Shown here one piece after another: positions 12,495-22,812 of a stretch of DNA of 64,000 nucleotides. The stretch covers positions 682,001-746,000 of the forward strand of contig JAADJZ010000002.1 in assembly GCA_011032825.1 (NCBI GenBank), in the 5' to 3' direction. Each line of letters opens with the position of its first letter. Positions within the stretch are counted from its first letter, which is position 1. This DNA comes from Massariosphaeria phaeospora (taxonomy: Eukaryota; Ascomycota; Dothideomycetes; Pleosporales). The notes beneath the pieces were generated by a model, which ran no database searches, was not told the origin of the DNA, and worked only from the letters and a program-made list of their open reading frames with translations. Made by a program: the position numbers and the translations under genes.

Positions 12495-14132
12495 TATAAC
12501 GTACTCTACGAGCGAGTTGCTTACACAAGCAAGTTACTTACTTTTGCTAAGCTTCTACCAAAACTACTATATTATAGTGCAAAATAGCTTACTTTAGCCT
12601 TGTATAGTACAAAGCAAAATGCGATATTATTTAAAATTTACTTTTGCTATATTCTTGCACGTACGCGCGTTATACCTAGTTCTATTGCACTATTTATATT
12701 ACTTTTAAGTTAGCTTACTTCCTTTAGCGCGCACTTGCTTTTTTAGCTTTTTTTTATTACTACGCGCTTTAAAGTCTTTCAGAGTAGCTATACGTTTTTT
12801 ATTTTTAACTATTAAAGTTTTTTTTGCCTAAGCTTGCTTTCTTTTGTGCAATTTACGTTGCGTAGCAGCTTTATTTGCTACTTAAAGCTTAGCAATTTTC
12901 TTTTGAGCTAACACTAGCTAATGCGCGATTATTGCTGCGCTTTTTAAACTTTTTTTAAAAGCTTTTACTATAGAAATTAGCGAGCTATTTACATATCTTT
13001 AAATTTTCTACTTTACTAGCGTTAATTGCAACTCTAGTTTAAAAGTACTGCTTAAAGTTTAAAACTACTAGAAACTATTTTTAATAGTATGTAGTAGTAA
13101 AGTGCGTAGCTATACGTTCAAAGCTATTATAACTTTTTGTAAATCAAATAGTATTAAATTAAAAGTAAAATTCGAGAGATATTAGATAAAGCTACTAAAA
13201 TATAGCATATAACTTTTTGTTCTTACATAAACTAGCGCGCAAAGCTTTTTTGCGTTTTAACTTTGTTAAAATGCAAGATATAAAATAATACATATATTTT
13301 TATAGCACGCCAACGCGTTTTTTATATTAACAAAAAAATCTTTTTACTAGCTTTTAGAAACGCGTTTTTTAACGTGTTTACAAAAGCTAACTGCTAAAAA
13401 GCTTTTAAAGTATTGAAAATAGTTTCTATTAACGCGCAGGTAGTTCTAAATTGCTTTAAAGTATAGCTACGTACTTTACTACTACTTTTACTACAAGAAA
13501 TACTATAGCAATTAAAAACACTAAGCATTACGCATAAGTTTAGATTCTAGTCAAAGCTTATAAGTAACTTTTTTACTTAGTTACTTGTTACAGCGTAAGC
13601 AGGCTTTTTCTAGCTTATAAAAAGTACTAAACTAATACTACACTAAAACGCGCTTTAAGCAGCCTAGATTGCTAAGCTTAAAAAGCAATTAGTAGTAATA
13701 ACTAAAATAAAAACACGTAGACGCAAGCGGATTTAGCAAAGTAGTACTATAGAGTATAGTAAAGCAGTAGTTTAAGTAGTTGCAAAAGCTTTTGTAGCTA
13801 CTAAAGAGTTTAAGAAAGCTCGTAGTAGTAGTAATTAAAAAAAAGCTTAACTAACTATACGGCGCTGTAGAAACTACGACGAAACTAGTTACAACATGCG
13901 CACGTACAAAAAAAAATGCTAAAATATTTTCTAAATTAAATGCAAGCATAACCTACGAAAGTTTTTTATTTAATAGTAATTAAATTAAAAAGTTATTACA
14001 TAAATTAGTTGTGCTAAGAAAAAATAGCTAGCTTAGTAGTTTAGCTAGCTAGGTAGTAAAATACGTTAAGTAGTTTTAGCAAAAACTAATTTACTTAGTA
14101 AGTTAACTCGCTTAGTAGTAGAATACGTTATT
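12495..14132. mobile_element. Putative TIR DNA transposon remnant, AT-rich, class undetermined
   Basis: A motif of about 70 bases starting ataacgtactctacgagcga occurs at 12,495-12,566. A weaker reverse-complement copy occurs at about 14,073-14,132, so the 1.6-kb interval looks like an element with terminal inverted repeats. The same motif also sits at 12,402-12,473 and 14,560-14,625, which complicates the boundaries. The interior has no readable open frame and I recognised no transposase motif. It could instead be several nested fragments. Confidence 0.4.
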
Positions 14133-14179
14133 ATTAGCTTTTTACTTTTATAAAGTTTACTTTTTACTTTATAAATATG

Positions 14180-14470
14180 CGCGCAGTTGAAAGAAAATCG
14201 CCAAAAATAGCAAGTTCTAGATAAAAAATATAATGAATTTGATAAAGTTTATTTATAGCAAAAGCAAAGCAACTCTATATACTCTTTGCTAAGTAGCTAC
14301 TAGCGTTTTACTAAAGTTTTACGGCGTTTGTAGCCGTAGCAATAAATTGTTAATATACTAAGCTAGCAAGCTTATAGAGCTTACCTAGGCGCTATATATT
14401 AGCTTCGAAATTTACTAAAATCCTACAACTAAAGCAATTCATAGAGCTTTTAGCCTATTACAGTAGTTTT
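14180..14470. repeat. Inverted repeat A, partner of 4,405-4,720
   Basis: This is the reverse complement of the 3' end of the first gypsy remnant, recognisable in the stretch gataaagtttatttatagca, with its counterpart near 4,640. It is probably a truncated inverted copy of the same family. Confidence 0.7.
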
Positions 14471-14559
14471 ACTAAGTACTTTTTTTATTACTAATATACT
14501 ACTAGTTTTAAACTAAAACGTTAGTTAGTATTATATTATAGTTATTAATTAATTAAAGT

Positions 14560-15200
14560 AATGTACTCTACGAGCGAGTTGCTTACACAAGCAAGTTGCT
14601 TACTTTTGCTAAACTTTTACTAAACTTAATTTACCTACACAATGCTTAAATAACAATACAAAATAAAACTTTTTACAAAACATTAGATACAGCTTGCTTT
14701 TTAAGCTTTTAAACAAAATGCAATACTTTTTTTGCAACGCGCTACAGCTATCTATCGCGTACTTTAAAAAATACTAAGTAATTAGCGCGCTAGACAACTT
14801 TGGCGCGCAGATTTAACGCTTAATTCAAAAAAACTAACTAAGCTTAAAAAAAACGTAGTTGTTAAGCATATAATTAAGCTAGTTACTTAAGAATTTATAT
14901 TTAAGCTCGCAGCTATAGCTAATATAGCTAATTTCTTGCGCGCAAAGCGCAATCTAAGCTAGGTTAGCGTAAACTAGTTTAGTACGTTCGTTAAACGTTG
15001 CCTAAAACTTTAAACGAAGTTTAATTGCAAGTATAACTACAAAAAAGCTTTTTCTAAGAATTTTAAAACTATACGAGCTTAGTTTTGCTTAGTAGCTAAC
15101 ATAAAAGCTAAGTACAGCATCTAAAATAAAAACACTTACAACTTTAACAAAACAATAGGCTAGATATTAACTAAAGTAGTTGTTACTACTTTAGCATTTT
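14560..15200. repeat. Repeat X, inverted and uninterrupted copy carrying the empty insertion site
   Basis: The stretch near 14,680-14,705 reads attagatacagcttgc, which is the reverse complement of the two flanks of the nested LTR element joined with a single gctgt. It therefore documents the pre-insertion site. The right edge of this repeat coincides with the end of the AT-rich block. Confidence 0.7.
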
Positions 15201-15849
15201 GGGCGCGAAGGTTTCCATTGGAATGTTAGTATGTGTTTTCGGGCTACGAGATGACTCTGCGGACTTTTGCACGAGCTGCTCCTAACGAAGAATTATCTGT
15301 TGAACTGTCGCTGGTATATGAGTCTTTCGTAGACTAGGATCTATAGACCCTCGGGATTCGTCTTGTGCAGCCTTATTAAGGGTTTGTTTTTCGAGGGAGG
15401 CGTATAAATCCTCGCGGGTTCTTCGCGTGACTTTCTAGCGGGCCTTATCCTCACAAAACTCAGCTACTGTCGCGGGAGTTAGTCTTATACTGTCCCAAAG
15501 TCGATATATTCATTTGTCGGTTTAGTATCCCCCGCAGGCTTGTAACGTCAGCGTCGTCTAACGTAGCCCCGCATGCTGACACTAGAACTCGGAGCATCGC
15601 TGCCACTTCGATATTGTCGCTCATTTTGTCGCTTATATTTCGTTGTGACTCTTTCGTATACGATCGCTTTGGTACAACTGAGTGCGTAGCGGGCTGGGAA
15701 TGTTTAACACGTGGCAGGCCAACCCCATTCCTGGCTAGCGCAACCTTACACTAGCCGAGCGACTTTACCTGCACCTCACCTTGCTCAAACGCATTCACCA
15801 GGACTCTTCGCATCTGAACTCATCTCCAGCTTTTTATCCTCGGACGCCA
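15201..15849. other. Transition from AT-rich block to balanced DNA, no gene seen
   Basis: Base composition changes abruptly after about 15,200, from roughly 30% to roughly 50% G+C by eye. GG and CC steps become common again. The short open frames between 15,700 and 15,990 are in competing frames and show no family resemblance. Confidence 0.6.
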
Positions 15850-17618
15850 ATCTCATTGCTGTACGAAAAAGCCGGCCTCGACGGGACCCCCGAGGCCGAA
15901 TGGTACGGTGACCAACGAGCAAGTTCGCTCGGTGGTACGATCCGTGCTCGCGGCGAAACAGTGGTGGGAAACCAAATGATCTAAACTCGACGAGAACAAG
16001 AAGGCTGGCCATCTGGACACGCTTGCCAAACACACTGACCACGTCGATAAAGTACTCATGGTGCAGCCAGCACTGTCGGAGGAGCAGACCAAACTCTTCA
16101 CCAGTGGAATATCAGCGGAGACTGCATTCAAAGAACTAGCTGAGTTCTATGGCAAATTGATCGAGGCCCAAGGACTACTCGATAGCGGTTTCGTAAATCG
16201 TCACAAAGGACCCCATCTATCTTCATTACTCCGGAAGATCCCGCTCAACTGTGTGTGCGTAGGCAGATACGAAACCCATGTCCCGACGCAAGACGACGCA
16301 GTCATGTTCCCAGTCTGGGGATCCCAGGGTTGAAACAAGGGTGTTCTCTTTAGAGCCTATCGAGGTAAACTGATTCCGCACAATAAAGTTATATTCTACC
16401 CAATAGCCACCATGGACAACATATACGCTTGGGTGTCTCTCCGTTGGGACCTCCTACAGGTAAGTCTCTACAAGTTTATGGTCTACTCAGTATATACTAA
16501 CTTATCGTAGAAGATATGTGGATTGCACGGTATGAAGGAGATATTGAACACCGAGTTTGCCTGGATCGCTACAAACTTTGCGGTGCTTCCACCAACACTC
16601 AAGCTCGTCAGCTTTTACGTCGCTACGGATTAGATTGTCAAGTTCAAGCTCGTTCGTGGCTCAACACCATCAACTGGCCAGGCATTAGCGCAATCAAAAA
16701 TCAGGTCGGACGCGCGGGAAAGACATATCACTGTGATTTCGGGCCTAGCCAAATACACCAAGAAGGCGTCAGTAGACACGGTCGCCTTTGCGGCAGCTTT
16801 CAGACGAGAGTGTAGACCTGTGTGTTACGCATGTCCTGCGAGCCCTAGTCAAGCTCAAGTCGGCTGACATCGACCCGGATGGGTTAACACTGAAGCCCTA
16901 CCGACCGGAGCACGCAAAGTCCATCGTCACTGTATTCGCCTATGCTATGGATCGTAGCAAACTGGGGCCGCGTAACCGAGAGAAACGCATCGCTATTCTC
17001 CGCTTTGCCGACTTGAAGGAACTGGTCAAAATGAGCAAGATCACAACAACGGCCGCCGGCCGTTGTGCCGCCACACTACAAGAGGCGCTGGCACTTGGTT
17101 TGTTAGACTCGCCGTTTGTCATGGATCCGAAAAGTCAATTGCCGTTCATCCTGCCCGGTTATCCGTTGTTCAATGAACATTATCTGAAGGCTATGGTGTT
17201 CATTTTCGGTGATGACTATACGCATTCTATGCCGACGGGTCTGCGCATACCGCCTCTCCCAACTCGAATCATGTCAAATAACCCAAACGTCAATGTATTG
17301 CTTCAGGCCGGACAAGATTTTATCAGCAACTTCTACCGAAAGTCGTGTGCTCGGGCACATAGCGCGATTTTCCTTATTGGACTAGAGAAAATGTGCGAGC
17401 TTTTGGAACTTGTACGCGACCCATCGAACCCGAGGGCAGTTCTGCCGAACGTCAGCTTAGAGCACATGCACGCAGCCACTGCATTATTCGACAAGTTCAA
17501 GGTTATTGAAAAGAAAGGCTGGATGGATGTTGCAGCGCAAGATACTAGTTATATATCCACCTACCTAGCGGCACATGAGAAGTTTTGGAAGGAGCAGATG
17601 AGAATGGCCGGCCAATAG
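15850..17618 (+). pseudogene. Decayed gene of unknown function next to the AT-rich block
   Basis: One frame can be followed from about 15,870 through a TGA at 15,977-15,979 and a TGA at 16,331-16,333 to a good intron at 16,460-16,510 (gtaagt...tcgtag). It then continues through a TAG at 16,631-16,633 to about 16,800. There the frame must shift into the open frame that ends at 17,618. That last stretch (about 270 residues) contains LGPRNREKRIAILRFADL and FGDDYTHSMPTGLRIPPLP and ends KFWKEQMRMAGQ. It looks like real protein with balanced composition, but I recognise no family. The open 3' stretch has no ATG near its 5' end. Three stops plus a frameshift make an intact product unlikely; sequencing error is the alternative for the frameshift only. 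Confidence 0.65.
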
Positions 17619-18403
17619 CAGGAGGCCCAAGATGTCCAATCGTAAGGCAAGGCTACTACACACCGGTTATGGGGTTGCATTTGATCGTGAGAAGACTGTC
17701 TCACCATAGAAGCTTGTTTTGTCATCGGCATGACAACAAGCCAGCAGAAGGTGCAAATTATTGATGATTGAGCGTGATGTGCTAGGGGATGACTCGCCGC
17801 CTGTCACCCAGGTAACTTATAGGCCCCTTTCGAAGTGATGAGGTGTGGCTGTTTCCGGTCGCTGAGGTTGGAGAATTTGGCCCGACTGACCGGGGAGCGC
17901 ATTGACCAGATCCCCCGATCCTTTGTCTGCCTATTCTTTCGCGAAGTCTTTTTCAACGCCCGCCTGAGCACCCCTACAGAGTCTCCCGCAGGGCTTCCCT
18001 CAGAGCGTCTCGCGGGGCTTTTGTTCTCCGCCACAATATCGGCCTGGTAAAGCTAATCCGAGTCGATGTCAGCAACTGTTTTAGGCAGCAGACGCCTGCG
18101 CGTGTCGAGCTTGAGCTTAGGTAAAGTTATCTAGCCTAGGCGGTTGCTTGGCACCCGACTTTCTACCTAAGCCTCGCACAAACTTGAAATCTAGAACCTC
18201 ACTTCTCTTCTGCAGCCTGCCTACTCAACCTTTGCGTCCTCACCTATTTCAAGGCCTCTGGTATTTGCTTGATCTTTACCTCGGACCACGGCGGTCACAG
18301 TCCTTTGCTACTCCAACCTTGCCTCGAGCTTCCACGTCCACCGAGCCCTCGCACGCTATATAACTCAAATCCCTCCGGTCCTTTTCCAGCCATTCATCGC
18401 ATA
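17619..18403. other. Intergenic region
   Basis: No convincing gene is visible. Short open frames on both strands overlap each other. The stretch just upstream of the next gene contains a TATA-like site. Confidence 0.5.
18356..18362 (+). promoter_or_regulatory. TATA-like box upstream of the 2EXR-like gene
   Basis: The bases tatataa lie 41 bases before the proposed ATG at 18,404. Position and sequence fit a core promoter, although the spacing to the ATG is short. Confidence 0.35.
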
Positions 18404-19087
18404 ATGTCGAGTCCGACTTTCATGAGCCTCCCTCGTGAGATCCGTGACGCGATATTGGAGATGACACTGCCGGAGCAACTGTTTGTGTCCGACGACGAGG
18501 GCCGGGTCATCCGGGCCAAGTCTCCGGTATTCTTGGTTTCTCATCAACTCTATCAGGAGACCAAGGGTGTGCACCGACTTGTACTCCAGCGAGACACACA
18601 TATCTTCATGACCAGTGAAGGTATGCAAACGGCGATCCAAGCTACGTCGCCAGAGACCAGAGAGTACATCCGGAAGATTGACCTGGATTTCCGTACGGAC
18701 GACCTAATCTGTTTCTTCAATACGCGGTGGAAGCAGGAAATCCCTGTGGACAACAACTGCGGGGCTGTTCAGCTGCTCCGTCGCTTCCCCAACCTGAAAG
18801 AGGTCACGCTATATCACCAACGCGTCCATCCATTGGAGGACATCCCAGAAGATCTTTTCGGTGGCTGCCATGACACAGTAATGGCTTGGATCGTCACTTT
18901 TGCGGCACACCACCTCAAAGACTACAAGGTGACCTCAGTGGGAGAGGTGCGCAATTCGCTGCTTCCATGGGTCCAATCCCAGCTTCAATGGGCGAAGAGC
19001 CTGAAGCCTAGAGTCTACTATTGGCATCTGAACAACAGACGACAGCCGGTCTACCATCCGTCCCTGAACTGGGATACCATCCAATAG
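18404..19087 (+). CDS. 2EXR/F-box-like domain protein, 227 residues
   Basis: This is a single open frame. The N-terminus reads FMSLPREIRDAILEM, which matches the start of the fungal 2EXR/F-box-like domain (LPxElRxxIy). It is followed after about 30 residues by a second block, FLVSHQLYQETKGV, in the position of the conserved 'vs+qi+eE' segment. The remainder is predicted globular, with an LLRRFPNLKEVTLYHQR stretch resembling a leucine-rich strand-turn. Members of this family are expanded in filamentous fungi. The molecular role is unknown for most, and a protein-protein interaction role is inferred from F-box likeness only. I chose the ATG at 18,404 because the frame extends upstream only through low-complexity sequence and the domain begins here. 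No intron is needed. Confidence 0.75.
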   Translation: MSSPTFMSLPREIRDAILEMTLPEQLFVSDDEGRVIRAKSPVFLVSHQLYQETKGVHRLVLQRDTHIFMTSEGMQTAIQATSPETREYIRKIDLDFRTDDLICFFNTRWKQEIPVDNNCGAVQLLRRFPNLKEVTLYHQRVHPLEDIPEDLFGGCHDTVMAWIVTFAAHHLKDYKVTSVGEVRNSLLPWVQSQLQWAKSLKPRVYYWHLNNRRQPVYHPSLNWDTIQ

Positions 19088-20722
19088 TATGCTGCTTTAA
19101 TAATTGGTAATCTTCATCCTACTAACATTTGCTAGTCCCCCGCTTTGCAATCATTTGGACTGCGTCGACATCTCCACGACATACGATCCAAATGCTTAGC
19201 AATTGGGAGGACGGCTGGGTGGTGATACATTTCGCGCTAGTTATTTCTGACAGTGCATAAGTCGAGTGTTTTCTTTCATCGTCGTACCAAGGACGAGGCT
19301 GGGAGGGGGGTCGCAGTTTCCTAACGTGCCGGGACCTGAGATAGCATGACATCAACGCTTTATCTACCCTGAGAACTTAAATGATATGGCGTCTTCTTCT
19401 ACAACTTGACCATGTCCTCTATAGCTGGTCTCCGGTCGGCTATGGTTTTTTCTAACTTCAGAGAAACGCTTCCAACTGCACCATTGATTAGAATAGTGAA
19501 CACAAAATCACGTGCATGCGGATAAGCAATGAGACCGGACTTGCTTCCCGAAAGATCCTTGATGTTCTTCAAAACGTTGTTCCGAAGCCTTTCTTACGAT
19601 GGTTTAGTTGTTGGGGTATTTTCTATATATTTGAGTGGATTAGCGCAACCTTTCTGTGAAGAAAGAGCTATCTAGCTGTTTAAGGAAAGAGCTGTAATCA
19701 CCACCACGTGACCCGCCCAGACTTCTAGTCCATCTCACGCCCACACCCTCCTCTGCCACCAAGTATCAACAGCCACATACCACGGCAGCGACACAGCTTC
19801 CTCATTAGTGCAAACACCAGAATCCTAAGGCGCACGCGCATGTGCCCAATAGCGCTTCATCGGCACCCCGCGCGCGTACCTGCAGCACCCCCTCCGGCAT
19901 CTTGCCAGCTTGGCCCAACTCCGCTCTCAACAGCTGAGGCGTGCATTGCATGGGCAGAGATGTTATGTTCGAGAACACCGCTTCTGGTGCGGTGGAGTGG
20001 AGGCTTGAGACTACGTGTGTTTCAGCAGTTGTCTTTGCGACCTCAGGATACCGCCAAATGGATCACTGCACCCGCCACTGAACCTTCAATCTCGAAGATG
20101 AAAGATTATTGCCGTCTTGATAATGATTTCTTCTATTCATTGTTTGCTCTAGAAGAATGGATATATCGACGCGGAGATGCTCAGGATATCCACCCGTTCC
20201 GCACTTTCCGACGGACATCGGAACACCGCACTCTCAACACCACAACCACGCCTTCCTTTCCAACAACTCTGCAAACTCCGAATTGCGCGCCTCACTCGCC
20301 GCCTTCACATCATACTCACATACAAATCGTCGCTGCCCAGCCGCTAGCACGCTTGTGTCGCTGTCGCAGGCCCCGACATGGGCGACCCCTGGTGTCAGAC
20401 GCGTTTCACCACCCATGCGCCGCACCTCAGGCCTCCGCACACCACCAGCATCAAAAGCTCGTGATGGCGCTCTGCACTTCTGCGGATCTTCAGACAGTCA
20501 ACTCGTCCCAACGCTCACCCGCACGTTCTCTTCGCCCAGCGCGCTCTAGCTAGTCGCCGCTCCCTTTTCTTCACTTCTACTCTAATTGTTAATATCTTTA
20601 CTTTACGCATTGATTGCGCTTTGTTGCATTTTTTTCTGCCATTAGACCTGCATTCCTTTCTTAGCACAAGACGGCAATAGTTCGATTGACCGAATCTCCC
20701 CGTTTGTGCTTCACATCGAGAA
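19088..20722. other. Intergenic region, with a low-quality open frame at 19,840-20,553
   Basis: The 237-codon frame at 19,840-20,553 is rich in Pro, Ser, His, Thr and Arg, overlaps other open frames on both strands and resembles no family I know. I regard it as chance or as 5' untranslated sequence of the next gene. The rest shows no coding signal. Confidence 0.4.
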
Positions 20723-22105
20723 ATGTGGACAGCCGGCCGCGCACCTTCTCGCTCCCAACCACGCACCCCATTCGGATCGGTGCATTCGGCCAGCCTTTCT
20801 ACGTCGTCCATTCAATCTTCACCCCAGCATCCACGACGATCCGGCTACGAGTCCGATCAATCCTCCGACACCGCGGCCGAAGACGACATCCAGATCCAAA
20901 GCCTCCAGTTCCCCGCAGTCCCCTCGCCCAACATGTCCGCGATGTGGAACACCAGACAAAACTCTGGCTCCGCCGTTTCGCGGCTCAGCCAGAAGTTCGT
21001 TGGCACAGTGAACGTGGCGGATATCAACCCGCCGGCTCTACGCACGCAGTCTCAATACCAGGGGGACTCAATGGACAACTCGCCCGATGGCGATGACACA
21101 CACTCGCGGGCTTCCACCCTTGGTGGCGACGACCACGAGTTCCAGTTCCCCGAGAAGACGCCCACAATGCTCCGCCCCCTGAAGCCCGCAAAGGCCGCCG
21201 ATGACGAAAAGCCCTCTCTCGACCACTCCTCGCACGTGCCCGGCCCGCTAGAATCCCAACTCGCCGCCCTCATGTCCAAGCTCATTTTTATAGAGCAGAA
21301 GAACCCCACCGTGTCCGTCACCCCCGACGAGTACAAAGCCATGTCAGCCCGCGTGCACGCCCTCGAAGCCGAAAAGGCCGCCTGGACCAAGCGCCACGAA
21401 GCCATCTGGGCCCTGCGCGACGAAGACGTCGACAACAACATCAAGATCCGCGGCCTGCTAGCCAAAACACGTCGCGACCTCGAATCCATGACGGCCCTGC
21501 GCGACGCCGACCTCGAGAACCTGCAGATCGTGCGCGGCAAGCTGTGCGACTCGACGCGCCAGCTCGAACGCCTGCAGACGCAGAACATCAATGGGCGCAC
21601 CAGCCCCGCACGCGGTGGCCGTCCCGGCAGCATCGTGATGGAGCGCCGCGGCACCATGGACCTCTTCGCGGCGGCCAAAGCCGCCGCGCTCGAGCAGCGC
21701 GCGCTGGAGCTCGAACAGCGCAACAGCGACCTGCTCGGGCAGATCGAGACGCTGAAGGGCGGCGCGAAGCCCGACGACCTGAACCGCATGACGGCGCACA
21801 AAGCGTGGAAAGACACGGTGTCGGACCTGGAAGCGCGGCTCAAAGCCAAAGACAGCGAGCTCGCGCGTCTGCGCGGGACGTCGGTCTCGTCGGCAGTCCC
21901 TTTAGGTGGGACGGCGCCCGAGTGGCACCGCATCGACGCCATTCACGAGGAGCACGCCAGTTATCGCGAGAAAGTGGGGGGCCGGATGCAGGCGCTGCGG
22001 TCGGAGAAGGAGGCGCTGCAGCGCGAGGTGCATCGCAAGGACGACGAGACACATGCGCTGGAGGTGAAGATTCAGAGTCTGCAGCGGAGGTTGACGGCCG
22101 GGTAG
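20723..22105 (+). CDS. Coiled-coil protein, 460 residues, function unknown
   Basis: The frame is a single exon. Residues 1-170 are low-complexity and probably disordered: Ser/Pro/Gln-rich, with acidic SDTAAEDD and DNSPDGDD patches. From about residue 175 to the C-terminus the protein is heptad-rich (LESQLAALMSKLIFIEQ, then long runs of Glu, Leu, Arg and Lys, ending with KIQSLQRRL), with a short Gly/Arg-rich break near RTSPARGGRPGS. No catalytic motif is visible. The coding region is GC-rich compared with neighbours, and third positions are mostly G or C, which supports genuine coding. A cytoskeletal or scaffold role would be a guess. Start: the first ATG of the frame, shortly after a pyrimidine-rich leader. 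Confidence 0.75.
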   Translation: MWTAGRAPSRSQPRTPFGSVHSASLSTSSIQSSPQHPRRSGYESDQSSDTAAEDDIQIQSLQFPAVPSPNMSAMWNTRQNSGSAVSRLSQKFVGTVNVADINPPALRTQSQYQGDSMDNSPDGDDTHSRASTLGGDDHEFQFPEKTPTMLRPLKPAKAADDEKPSLDHSSHVPGPLESQLAALMSKLIFIEQKNPTVSVTPDEYKAMSARVHALEAEKAAWTKRHEAIWALRDEDVDNNIKIRGLLAKTRRDLESMTALRDADLENLQIVRGKLCDSTRQLERLQTQNINGRTSPARGGRPGSIVMERRGTMDLFAAAKAAALEQRALELEQRNSDLLGQIETLKGGAKPDDLNRMTAHKAWKDTVSDLEARLKAKDSELARLRGTSVSSAVPLGGTAPEWHRIDAIHEEHASYREKVGGRMQALRSEKEALQREVHRKDDETHALEVKIQSLQRRLTAG

Positions 22106-22812
22106 AGGTGGCGGGGTTTGTGCCGTGGACGTGGGTGTGTGTTGAGGGGCGCAGGTGTAGGGAGCGGTTGGGGGTTGTGGTGTGGTTGTGACAGTGGCAG
22201 TGGGGAAGGAGAGGAAGTGCGTTGGTTACCGTGTAATCTTGCTATGGTTTGTTTGGCAACCGACCGCAGGGGAAAAGGGCCAGGCTGTTGGAGGGATGGG
22301 CGAGATGAGACTGATGGCAGGAGGTTAGTCAGGGCTCTGTATGAACATACCTGATAGCCTTTGGCAACATTGCAAGTTTATACGGTAGATTGCGGGTTGG
22401 CGTTCGGGGAGGGGGTTTGATATCCCAAGGCGAGTATTTGGTATTTGAATACATTGAGAGCTCAGATTGAACTTTCTTGTTACCTTCGCTCATGCTCTCA
22501 GCCACATTTGAATCTAGCACTTGTCACGTCGAAATAGCAGCTGCAAATTATACAAGTAAACGATACAATTCCGTGCTATTTACACACTAGACTGAAAGGT
22601 TTTTGTTTTGATTCGCAGGAAATAAAAGAAATGAAACAAGCCACGTCCGTCAGTGTTCCTTCCGCATGCCACCGGAATAATTCGCCAGTATATGCAATCC
22701 TAGATGAAAGAAAGACTGCTGGGTGAGACGCAAATGTCCTTACACGCATTTGAAAATCCCAGTGAAAAACTCCAGCAAGAAAAGAAAGGGGGAAGATGTG
22801 CAGAGCTCATAA
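22106..22812. other. Convergent intergenic region
   Basis: This is the space between the + strand coiled-coil gene and the - strand GTPase gene, so it holds both 3' ends. It begins G/T-rich (22,106-22,240). No gene is seen. Confidence 0.5.

Noticed and set aside
19840..20553. 237-codon frame as a gene
   Set aside because: Low-complexity composition, strong overlap with other frames, no motif; kept only as part of the intergenic description.
21052..21942. 296-codon Ser/Arg-rich frame on the - strand
   Set aside because: It is fully antisense to the coiled-coil gene at 20,723-22,105 and results from its high-GC third positions.
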